Of a DNA stretch of 49,670 bases, positions 16,387 through 24,323 are shown piece after piece. The notes under the pieces are model-generated. The model was given only the letters and a program-made list of their open reading frames with translations, ran no database searches and was not told the origin of the DNA. The stretch comes from DASZHJ01 sp035581425 (GTDB lineage Bacteria; Pseudomonadota; Alphaproteobacteria; ATCC43930; CGMCC-115725). Each line of letters opens with the position of its first letter. The stretch's first letter is position 1. The translations under genes were made by a program, and so were the position numbers. The stretch spans positions 1 through 49,670 of the forward strand of contig DATJVP010000068.1 of the NCBI GenBank assembly GCA_035581425.1, given 5' to 3'.

Positions 16387-17626
16387 GGCTCCCTCCGAGC
16401 GAGGCCGTCGCCACGGGGTGGTTCGGGTCGGGCTTGGTGTCGACACTCACGATCACGGACATTCCGGGCCGGAGCAGGCCTTGCCGCGCCACTTCGGGCT
16501 CGATCCGGATGCGCACGGGCAGGCGCTGCACGATCTTCGTGAAGTTGCCGGTCGCATTGTCGGGGGGCAGCAGGGTGAAGACCGAGCCGGAGGCCGGTGC
16601 CAGGCTCTCGACGGTGCCCACGACCGTCGCGCTCGAAAAAGCGTCGATGGCGAGCGTCACGCGCTGGCCCGGCCGGAGCCGCTCGAACTGCGTCTCCTTG
16701 AAGTTCGCGTCGACGTAGACGGCGTCGAGCGGCACGAGGCTCACGAGCCGCTGTCCCGGCTGCACGTAGTCGCCGACCTGGATCGCGCGATTGCCGATCG
16801 TGCCGTCGAAGGGGGCGCGGATCACCGTGAAGCCGAGATCGCGCTCGGTCTTGGCAAGCGCTGTCTGCAGCTCCTCGAGCGTCCGGCGCGCCTCCTCTTG
16901 CTGCGCCTGCACGACCTCCGCCTCTGCCACTGCAGCGTCGATCGCGGCTTGCGCGTCGACGACCCCGGCGGCGCCCTTATCGCGCGTTGCGTGCGCCTGC
17001 TCCAGGATCTGCCGGCTCGCGAACTCGCGCGCCGCGAGGAATTGCTGGCGCTGGAGCTCGAGTTCGGCGCGCGTGGCCTCAGCCTTTGCGGAGACGAGCT
17101 TTGCCTTCGCCTGGTCGATCGCGGCGTGCTGCGCGGTAACCTGGCGCCCGATCCGATCGACGGTCGCCTGCTGGGTCGCGACCTTTCCGCGTGCGGCCTC
17201 GACCGCGAGGCGATAGTCGCCATCGTCGATCGTCGCGATCACATCGCCCGCGCGGACCTCGGCGTTGTCGGGAACGGCGATGGTGGCGACGTAGCCCGGC
17301 ACCTTCGCCGCGAGCGTCGCGATCTTGGCTCCGACATAGGCGTCGTCGGTCGTGACGAGATAGCGCCCGACCGTCCACCAGTGATGGCCGTACCAGCTCC
17401 CGAATGCCGCCGCGATGACGAGCGCGGCTGCGAGCAACAAATGCTTCCGCCGCCGCGGGGTCGCGCGTGTCGCCGGCGCCGCTGGCAGAGTCTTGCCTTC
17501 GAGCGCGACCCCGCCCGGGCCGGCCCCAACTTCATTTCCGGCGTCCAGCGACGGGTGTTGCCGCGGCTCCTGCGGCAGGGTCTCCGGCGCCGACTTTGTC
17601 TTCAAGGCATTGAATTTATTAGCCAT
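16373..17626 (-). CDS. emrA: Membrane-fusion protein of efflux pump (EmrA/HlyD-like)
   Basis: A 417-residue periplasmic adaptor. One membrane helix follows a basic run (RRRKHLLLAAALVIAAAFGS). The biotinyl-lipoyl half-motifs flank a long Ala/Gln/Glu-rich coiled coil (~residues 125-245), and FTVIRAPFDGTIGNRAIQVG closes the lipoyl domain as in EmrA. It bridges EmrB to an outer-membrane channel. The ATG at 17626 has a very strong AAGGAGGGGG site; an upstream in-frame start at 17659 would add 11 residues and is less likely. It is the first gene of the efflux operon. Confidence 0.92.
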   Translation of the reverse strand: MANKFNALKTKSAPETLPQEPRQHPSLDAGNEVGAGPGGVALEGKTLPAAPATRATPRRRKHLLLAAALVIAAAFGSWYGHHWWTVGRYLVTTDDAYVGAKIATLAAKVPGYVATIAVPDNAEVRAGDVIATIDDGDYRLAVEAARGKVATQQATVDRIGRQVTAQHAAIDQAKAKLVSAKAEATRAELELQRQQFLAAREFASRQILEQAHATRDKGAAGVVDAQAAIDAAVAEAEVVQAQQEEARRTLEELQTALAKTERDLGFTVIRAPFDGTIGNRAIQVGDYVQPGQRLVSLVPLDAVYVDANFKETQFERLRPGQRVTLAIDAFSSATVVGTVESLAPASGSVFTLLPPDNATGNFTKIVQRLPVRIRIEPEVARQGLLRPGMSVIVSVDTKPDPNHPVATASLGGSHVVR

Positions 17627-17664
17627 GATCCCCCTCCTTGCTAGAGGAGTAAGCGACAAATCGA

Positions 17665-17679
17665 ACCGAACGGTTCGGT
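17665..17679. promoter_or_regulatory. TetR operator 1, emrA side
   Basis: The 15-bp sequence ACCGAACGGTTCGGT is a perfect palindrome around its central G. It lies just downstream of the predicted emrA transcription start and before the emrA ribosome site, so a bound repressor would block emrAB. Confidence 0.65.
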
Positions 17680-17686
17680 CTGGAAC

Positions 17687-17717
17687 TTGACTTAAGGCAA
17701 GGCTTGGCTTATGTCAA
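17687..17717. promoter_or_regulatory. Overlapping divergent promoters for emrAB and tetR
   Basis: Plus strand: TTGACT (17687-17692), 17 bp, TATGTC (17710-17715), toward tetR. Minus strand: TTGACA (complement of 17712-17717), 17 bp, TAAGTC (complement of 17689-17694), toward emrA. Each -35 box occupies the same bases as the other -10 box, so the region is an imperfect inverted repeat. Polymerase could serve only one direction at a time. Two TetR operators flank it. Confidence 0.55.
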
Positions 17718-17723
17718 GGACCG

Positions 17724-17738
17724 ACTGAACGGTTCGGT
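17724..17738. promoter_or_regulatory. TetR operator 2, tetR side
   Basis: ACTGAACGGTTCGGT matches operator 1 except for one base in the left arm (T for C). Its centre is 59 bp from that of operator 1, and it lies at the predicted tetR transcription start. This suggests weaker, self-limiting autorepression. Confidence 0.6.
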
Positions 17739-17772
17739 CTAGTTCGCCGAGCCAACGCGGCAGGAGGTGTGG

Positions 17773-18417
17773 GTGACGACGGCATCTTTGGCGGCTGAGG
17801 CCGCGGTCTCCGCGGAAGCGGATGACAGTGAGAAGCGGCGCCAGATCATTGACGGCGCCCGGGCGGCCTTCCTTGCACGCGGTTTCGATGCCGCGAGCAT
17901 GGGCGAGATCGCGCGCGAGGCCGGCGTCTCCAAGGGCACGCTCTACGCCTATTTCGACAGCAAGGAAGCCCTCTTCCAGGCGATCGTTTACGAGCAGTGC
18001 CAGCGGCAGGCCGAGCGGCTCTTCGAGTTCGACCATAGCGACCGCGACGTCGAGACGGTGCTGAGGCGCCTCGGCCTCGGCTATGTGAGCTTTCTTTGTC
18101 AGCCCGCGCGGATCTCGGCCGTACGCACTGTCGTGGGGATTTCCGATCGCATGCCCGAGATCGGCCGGCGGTTCTATGAGACGGGCCCGATGACGGGCAT
18201 GGCGCGCCTTGCGGCCTATCTCGATGCCCAGGTCGCGGCCGGCATCCTCGAGGTCGAGGACACGCAAATCGCGGCTGCACAATTCCTGGAGTCCTGTGCT
18301 GCCACGATGCTTAAGGCCATGCTCTTTGCCTCCGCTGATCCGCCGAAACCCGAGCGGATCGAGCGTGTCGTGGGGATTGCCGTCAAGACTTTCCTCGCTG
18401 CCTATCGACGGGGTTGA
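17773..18417 (+). CDS. TetR-family repressor of the adjacent efflux operon
   Basis: A 214-residue regulator. The N-terminal helix-turn-helix is typical TetR: IIDGARAAFLARGFDAASMG then EIAREAGVSKGTLYAYFDSK. The C-terminal ligand domain ends in FLAAYRRG and has a TetR_C-like segment of the AcrR group. The GTG at 17773 lies 5 bp after AGGAGG and is preferred to the GTG at 17767, which overlaps that site. It diverges from emrAB, and the palindromes between them make local regulation very likely. The inducing drug is unknown. Confidence 0.9.
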   Translation: MTTASLAAEAAVSAEADDSEKRRQIIDGARAAFLARGFDAASMGEIAREAGVSKGTLYAYFDSKEALFQAIVYEQCQRQAERLFEFDHSDRDVETVLRRLGLGYVSFLCQPARISAVRTVVGISDRMPEIGRRFYETGPMTGMARLAAYLDAQVAAGILEVEDTQIAAAQFLESCAATMLKAMLFASADPPKPERIERVVGIAVKTFLAAYRRG

Positions 18418-18551
18418 GGCAGTCCGCTGGGCTTCGACCGCGGCGCAGAGCCGCAGCGGCTTGCGAAAGTGCCTCCCCGGTCGAATGTCAAGACTGGCGG
18501 GCCTGTCCCGCTCGTGTAATAGATCTGCCATTCCGTGGGGCAGGGTTGAGG

Positions 18552-18827
18552 ATGGAGTACGCAAAAATGTCGGACCGCAAAAGCGCTCTGAAGAGCGTCG
18601 AGGCGGAGGCACGCAAGCTGCTCGGCGATGGGGCCGCCGAGTGGTTGGTGCGCCCGAGCAAAGTCCTCGACGGGATGATGCCAACTGAGCTCGCGACCTC
18701 GCCGGAGGGGGCGAGTGTCGTACTGCATGAGCTGCGGCGGGTGAGCGCGCCGCTGCGCGCGGCGAATGAGACCGAGCGTGCACGCCGCGCCGCGTCAAGA
18801 CGGCAAGTTAAGACTGAAGCAGTCTGA
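18552..18827 (+). CDS. DUF2384 (MbcA/ParS/Xre toxin-binding) antitoxin-like protein, solitary
   Basis: A 91-residue protein whose centre matches the C-terminal toxin-binding domain of RES-Xre/MbcA-type antitoxins: EARKLLGDGAAEWLVRP, then GMMPTELATSPEGASVVLHE, corresponding to the usual LG-WL-P-L-G-P-EL--T-EG---V---L pattern. It lacks an Xre helix-turn-helix, as many short members do. Two starts are possible: ATG 18552 (GAGG site) or ATG 18567 (GGAG site). No RES-domain toxin is on either side, so it is an orphan. Its tail is rich in Arg. Confidence 0.6.
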   Translation: MEYAKMSDRKSALKSVEAEARKLLGDGAAEWLVRPSKVLDGMMPTELATSPEGASVVLHELRRVSAPLRAANETERARRAASRRQVKTEAV

Positions 18828-19029
18828 GACGACCGCTTCGGGCAATCGCCGCTTCTGGGGTGCACGCCCCGTAGGCAATCGGAGCCTGTACGGAAGTGTG
18901 TGGCCGCCTCTGTGAGCCGGGGCAGCGCCTCCGCCGAAATTGCGGCGAGCGGGATGGCGCCGTCGGGTTTCGCGCCCATTCCTGCTGTGCTATCCGTGGA
19001 TGCTGGCGTTGGGCGTCTCGGGGGCTCGG

Positions 19030-19791
19030 ATGCGGACATCTCGAGGAGTGAAGCAGTCGCGAAGCCGTGAAGCGCTCGGGCGCCGGTCGCGCAAGGCGGT
19101 CCTCGGGCTTCTCGCGATTGCGATGCTTGCGCTGGCTGGGCCTGGCGCGCCCGCGCAATCGGCGTCGAGTGTCGTCTACGGGATCGACTTCGCGGGGTTT
19201 GCCGGCGGGTCCGCGCTCAAGTGGCTCGAGGCGAGGGGGTTCCTGCCGAGACAGGACGCATCGAACGCCAGTAGGATCGTCTATTCGATCGCGCGTGACA
19301 CTCTCAACCTAGAGGCCAAGACGCGCGCCTTCGGCCTCCTGCTCAACGAGACCGATGTGCGGGACTATTCGAGGATCCGCATCGAATGGGGCGTCGATGC
19401 CTTCCCGCAGGGTGCTTCCTACGAGAATGGAGTGAGAAGCGAGGCCGTCATGGTCTACGTCTTCTTCGGCAAGGAGCGGCATGCGAGCGGCTCGCTCTTC
19501 ATTCCAGACAGCCCCTACTTCATCGGCCTCTTCCTCTGCGAGTCCGGCGCGACCAATCAGCCCTTCATCGGTCGATATCATCAGGCGAGCGGCCGCTTCG
19601 TCTGCGTCGATCGGCCATCGGCGGGCGCTCCCGTGACGACGGAATATCCGATCGCCGACGCCTTCACCCGGATTTTCGGGAAGCACCAGGCGCCCGACAT
19701 CAGCGGCTTCGCGATCTCGATCGACACCTCGAGCGCGCCCGGCACCGGCGTGGCCAAATCCTTCATCAAGAAGATCGAGTTTTTGAAGTGA
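19030..19791 (+). CDS. Secreted protein, possibly DUF3047-like
   Basis: A 253-residue protein with an N-terminal basic region and a signal-like helix (AVLGLLAIAMLALAGPGAPA). The mature part has a beta-rich pattern: IRIEWGVDAFPQG, SEAVMVYVFFG and the C-terminal SGFAISIDTSSAPG. This loosely resembles DUF3047 domains (conserved W-V at a strand, then a VYVxF strand), but I am not sure. The start at 19030 is chosen for signal-peptide placement; earlier in-frame starts exist. It stands alone before the tRNA gene on the opposite strand. Confidence 0.6.
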   Translation: MRTSRGVKQSRSREALGRRSRKAVLGLLAIAMLALAGPGAPAQSASSVVYGIDFAGFAGGSALKWLEARGFLPRQDASNASRIVYSIARDTLNLEAKTRAFGLLLNETDVRDYSRIRIEWGVDAFPQGASYENGVRSEAVMVYVFFGKERHASGSLFIPDSPYFIGLFLCESGATNQPFIGRYHQASGRFVCVDRPSAGAPVTTEYPIADAFTRIFGKHQAPDISGFAISIDTSSAPGTGVAKSFIKKIEFLK

Positions 19792-19832
19792 GGCCCATTG
19801 CTAGGCCATTGCACGCCGCGGGACCCGGGAAT

Positions 19833-19908
<76 letters not shown>

Positions 19909-20070
19909 TTGGTCGGTCCCGCGCCGGCCTCGAATGCGGGCGCGACTATGGGGATGGGGCCAGGGCCTGTCAAGGATATGACCGCAGGAATCCGGGCGGT
20001 CTTGCGCCCGAGGCCCGCTCGCCGCTAGGTTTGCCGCGCCCGCCCTGCCGCAACGAGCCCGACCCCCGCG

Positions 20071-20349
20071 ATGAAATCCGCCATCTTCATGCTGCACGAG
20101 GTGATCTGGCTCTACTATTGGGTCCTCATTATCTCGGCCGTGCTGAGCTGGCTCTTCGCCTTCCGTGTCCTCAATACCTACAATCACACGGTACGCTCGA
20201 TCGCGGACCTCTTCTGGCACCTGACCGAGCCGGTGCTGCGGCCGATCCGCCGCATCCTCCCGAACCTCGGCGGCATCGACATCTCCCCGATAGTTGCGAT
20301 CTTGCTACTGATCTTCATCGACCGGCTCATCTACGAATATCTTGGCTGA
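20071..20349 (+). CDS. YggT-family membrane protein
   Basis: A 92-residue two-helix inner-membrane protein (helices ~12-33 and ~70-88). The inter-helix motif TEPVLRPIRRILPNLGGIDI and the following SPIVAILLL are the YggT signature. YggT relatives occur with cell-division and pyrroline-carboxylate reductase genes and in plastids, but the function is not settled. It ends 16 bp before folD, so the two are probably co-transcribed. Confidence 0.92.
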   Translation: MKSAIFMLHEVIWLYYWVLIISAVLSWLFAFRVLNTYNHTVRSIADLFWHLTEPVLRPIRRILPNLGGIDISPIVAILLLIFIDRLIYEYLG

Positions 20350-20365
20350 GCCGCGGCCCCCGACG

Positions 20366-21253
20366 ATGACCGAAACCCGCGTCATTGATGGCAAGGCAAT
20401 CGCCGCGGGATTGCGCGCGTCGGTCGGTGCCGCAGCGGCTGGGCTCAAGGCGAGCCACGGTATCGTCCCGGGCCTCGCGACGGTCCTCGTCGGCGAGGAT
20501 CCCGCAAGCCATGTCTATGTCCGCTCGAAGCAGAAGGCCGCGCAGGAAGCGGGTTTCCGGAGCGTCGAGCATCGCCTGGGCGCTGAGATCGCGGAGCCCG
20601 ATCTGCTGGCCCTGGTGCGGCGCCTCAACGAGGACGCCGGGGTCGACGGCGTGCTGGTGCAGCTTCCGCTGCCGCGCGGGATCGATGCGCGCCGCGTCAT
20701 CGACGCGCTCGATCCTCGGAAGGACGTCGACGGCTTCCACGCGCGCAACGTCGGATTGCTCTGGAGCGGGGAGGGCGGGCTCGTTCCCTGCACGCCGCTG
20801 GGCTCGCTGCTGCTGCTCCGCACGGTGCTGCCGAGCCTCGCCGGGCTCGAGGCGGTGGTGCTGGGTCGCTCGACCATCGTGGGAAAGCCGATGGCGGCGC
20901 TGCTCCTTGCGGCAGACTGTACCGTCACCCTCGCGCATTCCAAGACCCGCGACCTCCCCGCGCTCTGCCGGCGCGCGGACATCCTCGTCGCGGCGATCGG
21001 CCGGGCCGAGACGGTGCGCGGGAACTGGATCAAGCCCGGTGCTACGGTGATCGACGTCGGCATCAACCGCGTCGAGGTGCCCGGCGGCAAGCCGCGTCTC
21101 GTCGGCGACGTCGCTTTCGCGGAAGCGCAGGGTATTGCCGGCGCCATCACTCCGGTTCCCGGTGGCGTCGGCCCCATGACCATCGCCTGCCTTCTGCGCA
21201 ATACGCTGGTTGCGGCTTGCCGACGGCGCGGGATCGCGGAGCCCACGCTATAG
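20366..21253 (+). CDS. folD: Methylene-tetrahydrofolate dehydrogenase/cyclohydrolase
   Basis: A 295-residue bifunctional cytosolic enzyme that interconverts 5,10-methylene-, methenyl- and 10-formyl-tetrahydrofolate. The catalytic Tyr/Lys motif YVRSK (Y52, K56) is in place, followed by VDGVLVQLPLP, the dinucleotide site GRSTIVGKPMA and the C-terminal TPVPGGVGPMT. The ATG at 20366 gives the usual start; a TTG at 20342 overlapping yggT would extend it by 8 residues. The formate dehydrogenase genes just downstream suggest a joint role in C1 flow. Confidence 0.96.
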   Translation: MTETRVIDGKAIAAGLRASVGAAAAGLKASHGIVPGLATVLVGEDPASHVYVRSKQKAAQEAGFRSVEHRLGAEIAEPDLLALVRRLNEDAGVDGVLVQLPLPRGIDARRVIDALDPRKDVDGFHARNVGLLWSGEGGLVPCTPLGSLLLLRTVLPSLAGLEAVVLGRSTIVGKPMAALLLAADCTVTLAHSKTRDLPALCRRADILVAAIGRAETVRGNWIKPGATVIDVGINRVEVPGGKPRLVGDVAFAEAQGIAGAITPVPGGVGPMTIACLLRNTLVAACRRRGIAEPTL

Positions 21254-21274
21254 CGAGGGCGGATTGACAGGCGA

Positions 21275-22189
21275 ATGATCGACAAGCTGGAGTTCTTTCT
21301 GACCCTTGCACGCGAACGGCATTTCGGTCGGGCCGCCGAAGCCTGCGGCGTTACCCAGCCGACGCTCTCTGCGGGATTGAAGCAGCTCGAGGGGACGCTC
21401 GGCGTTCTGCTGGTGACGCGGGGATCCCGGTTCCAAGGTCTGACGCCGGAAGGCGAGCGCGTCCTCGACTGGGCAAAGCGGATCGTCGGGGATGTCCGCA
21501 CCATGCAGCAGGAGGTGCGCGCGCTGAAGCAGGGCCAGCTCGTGGGTCAGCTTCGCATCGCCGCAATCCCCACGGCATTGCCTATGGTCTCGGCGCTGAC
21601 GACGCCCTTCCACGCGCATCACCCTGCCATGCGCTTCGTCGTGCGCTCCTGTAATTCGATGGAAGTGTTGGCGGCGCTCGATAATCTCGAGATCGACGCC
21701 GGCATCAGCTACCTCGACAACGAGCCCATCGGCCGCGCAAAGGCGATCCCGCTTTACCGCGAGCAATACCGATTGCTCATCTCCGCCGACAGCCCCCTGG
21801 GGCGTCGTCGGGAAGTGACATGGGCAGAGGTCGGGCGCGTTCCGCTCTGCCTCCTCACCTCGGATATGCAGAACCGACGCATCATCAACCGGCTGCTGCG
21901 AGACGCGGGCGATCTGGACTCCCTGGCGACGCTCGAATCCAATTCGATGATCCTGCTCTATTCGCATGTGCGGACCGGGCATTGGGCGAGCGTCATGCCC
22001 GCCATTCTTGCGGAGACGCTGGGGCTGACTGGTGCCGTGCGCGCCATCCCCATCGTGGAGCCCGCGGCCATCCACACGATCGGGCTGATCGTTCCGGACC
22101 GCGAGCCGATGGCGCCGGCCACGGCGGCACTGGTCGCCGAGGCGCTTCGCGTGGGCCCCAAACTCGACAAGGAACTTGCCGATCGATAG
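21275..22189 (+). CDS. LysR-type regulator of formate dehydrogenase (FdsR-like)
   Basis: A 304-residue LysR-type regulator. The N-terminal helix-turn-helix (RHFGRAAEACGVTQPTLSAG, ~residues 15-34) is followed by the linker LEGTLGVLLV and a substrate-binding domain with CNSMEVLAALDNLEIDAGIS. It lies 83 bp upstream of fdsG in the same direction, like the FdsR genes linked to fds operons of Cupriavidus, although there the gene is divergent. Formate or another C1 signal is a plausible ligand by analogy. It starts 21 bp after folD. Confidence 0.88.
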   Translation: MIDKLEFFLTLARERHFGRAAEACGVTQPTLSAGLKQLEGTLGVLLVTRGSRFQGLTPEGERVLDWAKRIVGDVRTMQQEVRALKQGQLVGQLRIAAIPTALPMVSALTTPFHAHHPAMRFVVRSCNSMEVLAALDNLEIDAGISYLDNEPIGRAKAIPLYREQYRLLISADSPLGRRREVTWAEVGRVPLCLLTSDMQNRRIINRLLRDAGDLDSLATLESNSMILLYSHVRTGHWASVMPAILAETLGLTGAVRAIPIVEPAAIHTIGLIVPDREPMAPATAALVAEALRVGPKLDKELADR

Positions 22190-22220
22190 AGATAATCTAT
22201 CAACTGACGGAACCGCGGGA

Positions 22221-22264
22221 TTGAATTTGGCTCAATTCGGCTGTCCAATGGGCAAATTGATTGG
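22221..22264. promoter_or_regulatory. Candidate LysR binding sites before fdsG
   Basis: Two inverted repeats fill the 83-bp gap between the LysR gene and fdsG: TTGA-N7-TCAA (22221-22235), and CCAAT-N10-ATTGG (22245-22264), which also contains CAAT-N6-ATTG. Both have the interrupted dyad shape used by LysR regulators. No clear -35/-10 pair is evident. Confidence 0.35.
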
Positions 22265-22272
22265 CAGGTTCG

Positions 22273-22755
22273 ATGGTTATGACCGTCTTCGAGAAATGGA
22301 GCGAGGCGCGCGGACGGGAGATCATCGCCGCGCATGAGGCGTTGGAGGGAGCGACGCTGCCGATCCTCCATGCGCTGCAGGAAGTCTTCGGCTACGTGCC
22401 CCGCGAGGCGATTCCCCTGGTCGCCGGCGCGCTCAATCTCACCCGGGCCGAAGTCCACGGCATCGTCACCTTCTATCACGATTTTCGCGAGCGGCCGCCG
22501 GGCGCGCGGGTACTCAAGCTCTGCCGGGCGGAGGCGTGCCAATCGATGGGCGCCGACGCACTGGCCGAGCATGCCCGAGAGAAGCTCCGCGTCGACTGGG
22601 GCGGGACAACCGCGGATGGCCGGCTGACGCTCGAGCCGGTGTTCTGCCTCGGCCTCTGCGCGTGTGCTCCCGCGGCGATGCTCGATGACAGGGTGGTGGG
22701 CGCTCTCGACGCAGCCCGCCTCGGCGCCCTCCTAGACGAGGCGGGGCGGCGATGA
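22273..22755 (+). CDS. fdsG: NAD-dependent formate dehydrogenase, gamma subunit
   Basis: A 160-residue NuoE-like [2Fe-2S] protein. Ligands are C84 and C89 (KLCRAEACQSMG) and C125 and C129 (FCLGLCACAP), spaced as in complex I NuoE. In the FdsGBA enzyme it is a diaphorase-unit iron-sulfur protein next to FdsB. The start at 22273 is chosen; ATG 22279 is an alternative and no strong ribosome site separates them. The stop overlaps the fdsB start as ATGA. Confidence 0.93.
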   Translation: MVMTVFEKWSEARGREIIAAHEALEGATLPILHALQEVFGYVPREAIPLVAGALNLTRAEVHGIVTFYHDFRERPPGARVLKLCRAEACQSMGADALAEHAREKLRVDWGGTTADGRLTLEPVFCLGLCACAPAAMLDDRVVGALDAARLGALLDEAGRR

Positions 22756-24308
22756 ATCCGCGCCTCTTCGTTTCCCGCGATGCCGGCGCTCTCGCGCTCG
22801 GCGCCGACGAGGTAGAGCGCGCGATCGTTCTCGCGGAGCAGAGGCGCGGCCTCTCGATCGAGATCGTGCGCACGGGCTCGCGCGGCCTCTTCTGGCTCGA
22901 GCCGATGATCGAGGTCGCAACGCCGGAAGGCCGCATCGCCTATGGGCCGGTGCGCGCGCAGGACGTCGAAGGCATGTTCGAGGCGGGCCTGCTCGACGGC
23001 GGTCCTCACCCCTTGCGCCTGGGACGGCCGGAGGAGCTTCCCTTCCTCAAGCGCCAGACACGTCTCACCTTCGCGCGCTGCGGCATCGTCGATCGGCTCT
23101 CGCTGGAGGATTACCGGGCGCATGGCGGCTTCCGCGGACTCGAGCGCGCCTTCGCGCTGGGCGCCCCCGCAATCGTCGAGGAGGTCGTGGGCTCGGGGCT
23201 GCGCGGCCGCGGCGGCGCTGGCTTCCCCACCGGCATCAAGTGGCGCACTGCCGCTCAGGCGCAGGCGGCGCAGAAATACATCGTCTGCAACGCCGATGAA
23301 GGCGACTCCGGCACCTTCGCCGACCGCATGATCATGGAAGGCGATCCCTTCTCGCTGATCGAGGGAATGACGATCGCGGGGATCGCCGTTGGCGCCACCA
23401 AGGGCTACGTCTACGTCCGCTCCGAATATCCGCATGCGATCGAGATCCTGCGGCGTGCCGTCGATATCGCGCGGGGCAGAGGCTATCTGGGCGCGGGCGT
23501 TATGGGCTCCCCGCATGCCTTCGATCTAGAGATCCGCGTCGGCGCCGGCGCCTATGTCTGCGGCGAGGAGACGGCGCTCCTCGACAGCCTCGAGGGGAAG
23601 CGCGGCATGGTGCGCGCGAAGCCGCCGCTCCCCGCGCATAAGGGCCTCTTCGGCCGGCCGACGGTCATCAACAACGTGATCTCTCTCGCCTCCGTGCCCA
23701 TCATTCTGGCGGAGGGCGCGACAGCTTATCGCGATCTCGGATACGGCCGCTCGCGCGGGACAATGCCGATCCAGCTCGCCGGCAATGCCCGCTACGGTGG
23801 CCTCTTCGAGGCGGCATTCGGCCTCACGCTCGGCGAGATCGTCGACGAGATCGGCGGAGGCACGGCGACCGGGCGCCCCGTGCGCGCCGTCCAGGTCGGC
23901 GGGCCGCTCGGCGCCTACTTCCCGCGTGCGCTCTTCGAGACGCCCTTCGACTACGAGGCCTTTACGGCGGCGGGCGGGCTCATCGGCCATGGTGGCGTCG
24001 TGGTATTCGACGACACCGTGGACATGGCGCGCCAAGCGCGCTTTGCGATGGAGTTCTGCTCGATCGAATCCTGCGGCAAATGCACGCCCTGCCGCATCGG
24101 CTCCGTGCGCGGCGTCGAGGTGATCGATCGCATCGCGAAAGGCGAGCGCGGCGCGGAGAACCGCAAGCTTCTGGTCGAGCTCTGCGAGACCATGAAGCTC
24201 GGCTCGCTCTGTGCGCTCGGCGGCTTCGTACCCTATCCTGTCCTGAGCGCGCTCACCCATTTCCCAGAGGATTTCGGCATCGCAGGCGGCGATGCCGAAG
24301 CCGCATAG
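22752..24308 (+). CDS. fdsB: NAD-dependent formate dehydrogenase, beta subunit (FMN/NADH)
   Basis: A 518-residue NuoF-like subunit with an N-terminal thioredoxin-like extension (~1-110), as is usual in FdsB. The NADH/FMN motifs RGRGGAGFPTGIKW (~151-164) and CNADEGDSGTFADR (~179-192) are intact. The [4Fe-4S] ligands are in ESCGKCTPCRIGS (about residue 441-447), with a further Cys near GSLCALGG. It passes electrons from formate to NAD+. Its ATG overlaps the fdsG stop. Confidence 0.95.
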   Translation: MNPRLFVSRDAGALALGADEVERAIVLAEQRRGLSIEIVRTGSRGLFWLEPMIEVATPEGRIAYGPVRAQDVEGMFEAGLLDGGPHPLRLGRPEELPFLKRQTRLTFARCGIVDRLSLEDYRAHGGFRGLERAFALGAPAIVEEVVGSGLRGRGGAGFPTGIKWRTAAQAQAAQKYIVCNADEGDSGTFADRMIMEGDPFSLIEGMTIAGIAVGATKGYVYVRSEYPHAIEILRRAVDIARGRGYLGAGVMGSPHAFDLEIRVGAGAYVCGEETALLDSLEGKRGMVRAKPPLPAHKGLFGRPTVINNVISLASVPIILAEGATAYRDLGYGRSRGTMPIQLAGNARYGGLFEAAFGLTLGEIVDEIGGGTATGRPVRAVQVGGPLGAYFPRALFETPFDYEAFTAAGGLIGHGGVVVFDDTVDMARQARFAMEFCSIESCGKCTPCRIGSVRGVEVIDRIAKGERGAENRKLLVELCETMKLGSLCALGGFVPYPVLSALTHFPEDFGIAGGDAEAA

Positions 24309-24323
24309 AAGGCATCGTCTCCC

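Noticed and set aside
14074..16542. Long open frame of 822 codons on the plus strand
   Set aside because: Antisense to the SUMF1-fold and emrB genes, rich in Arg, Gly, Glu and Asp without any domain; a high-GC shadow.
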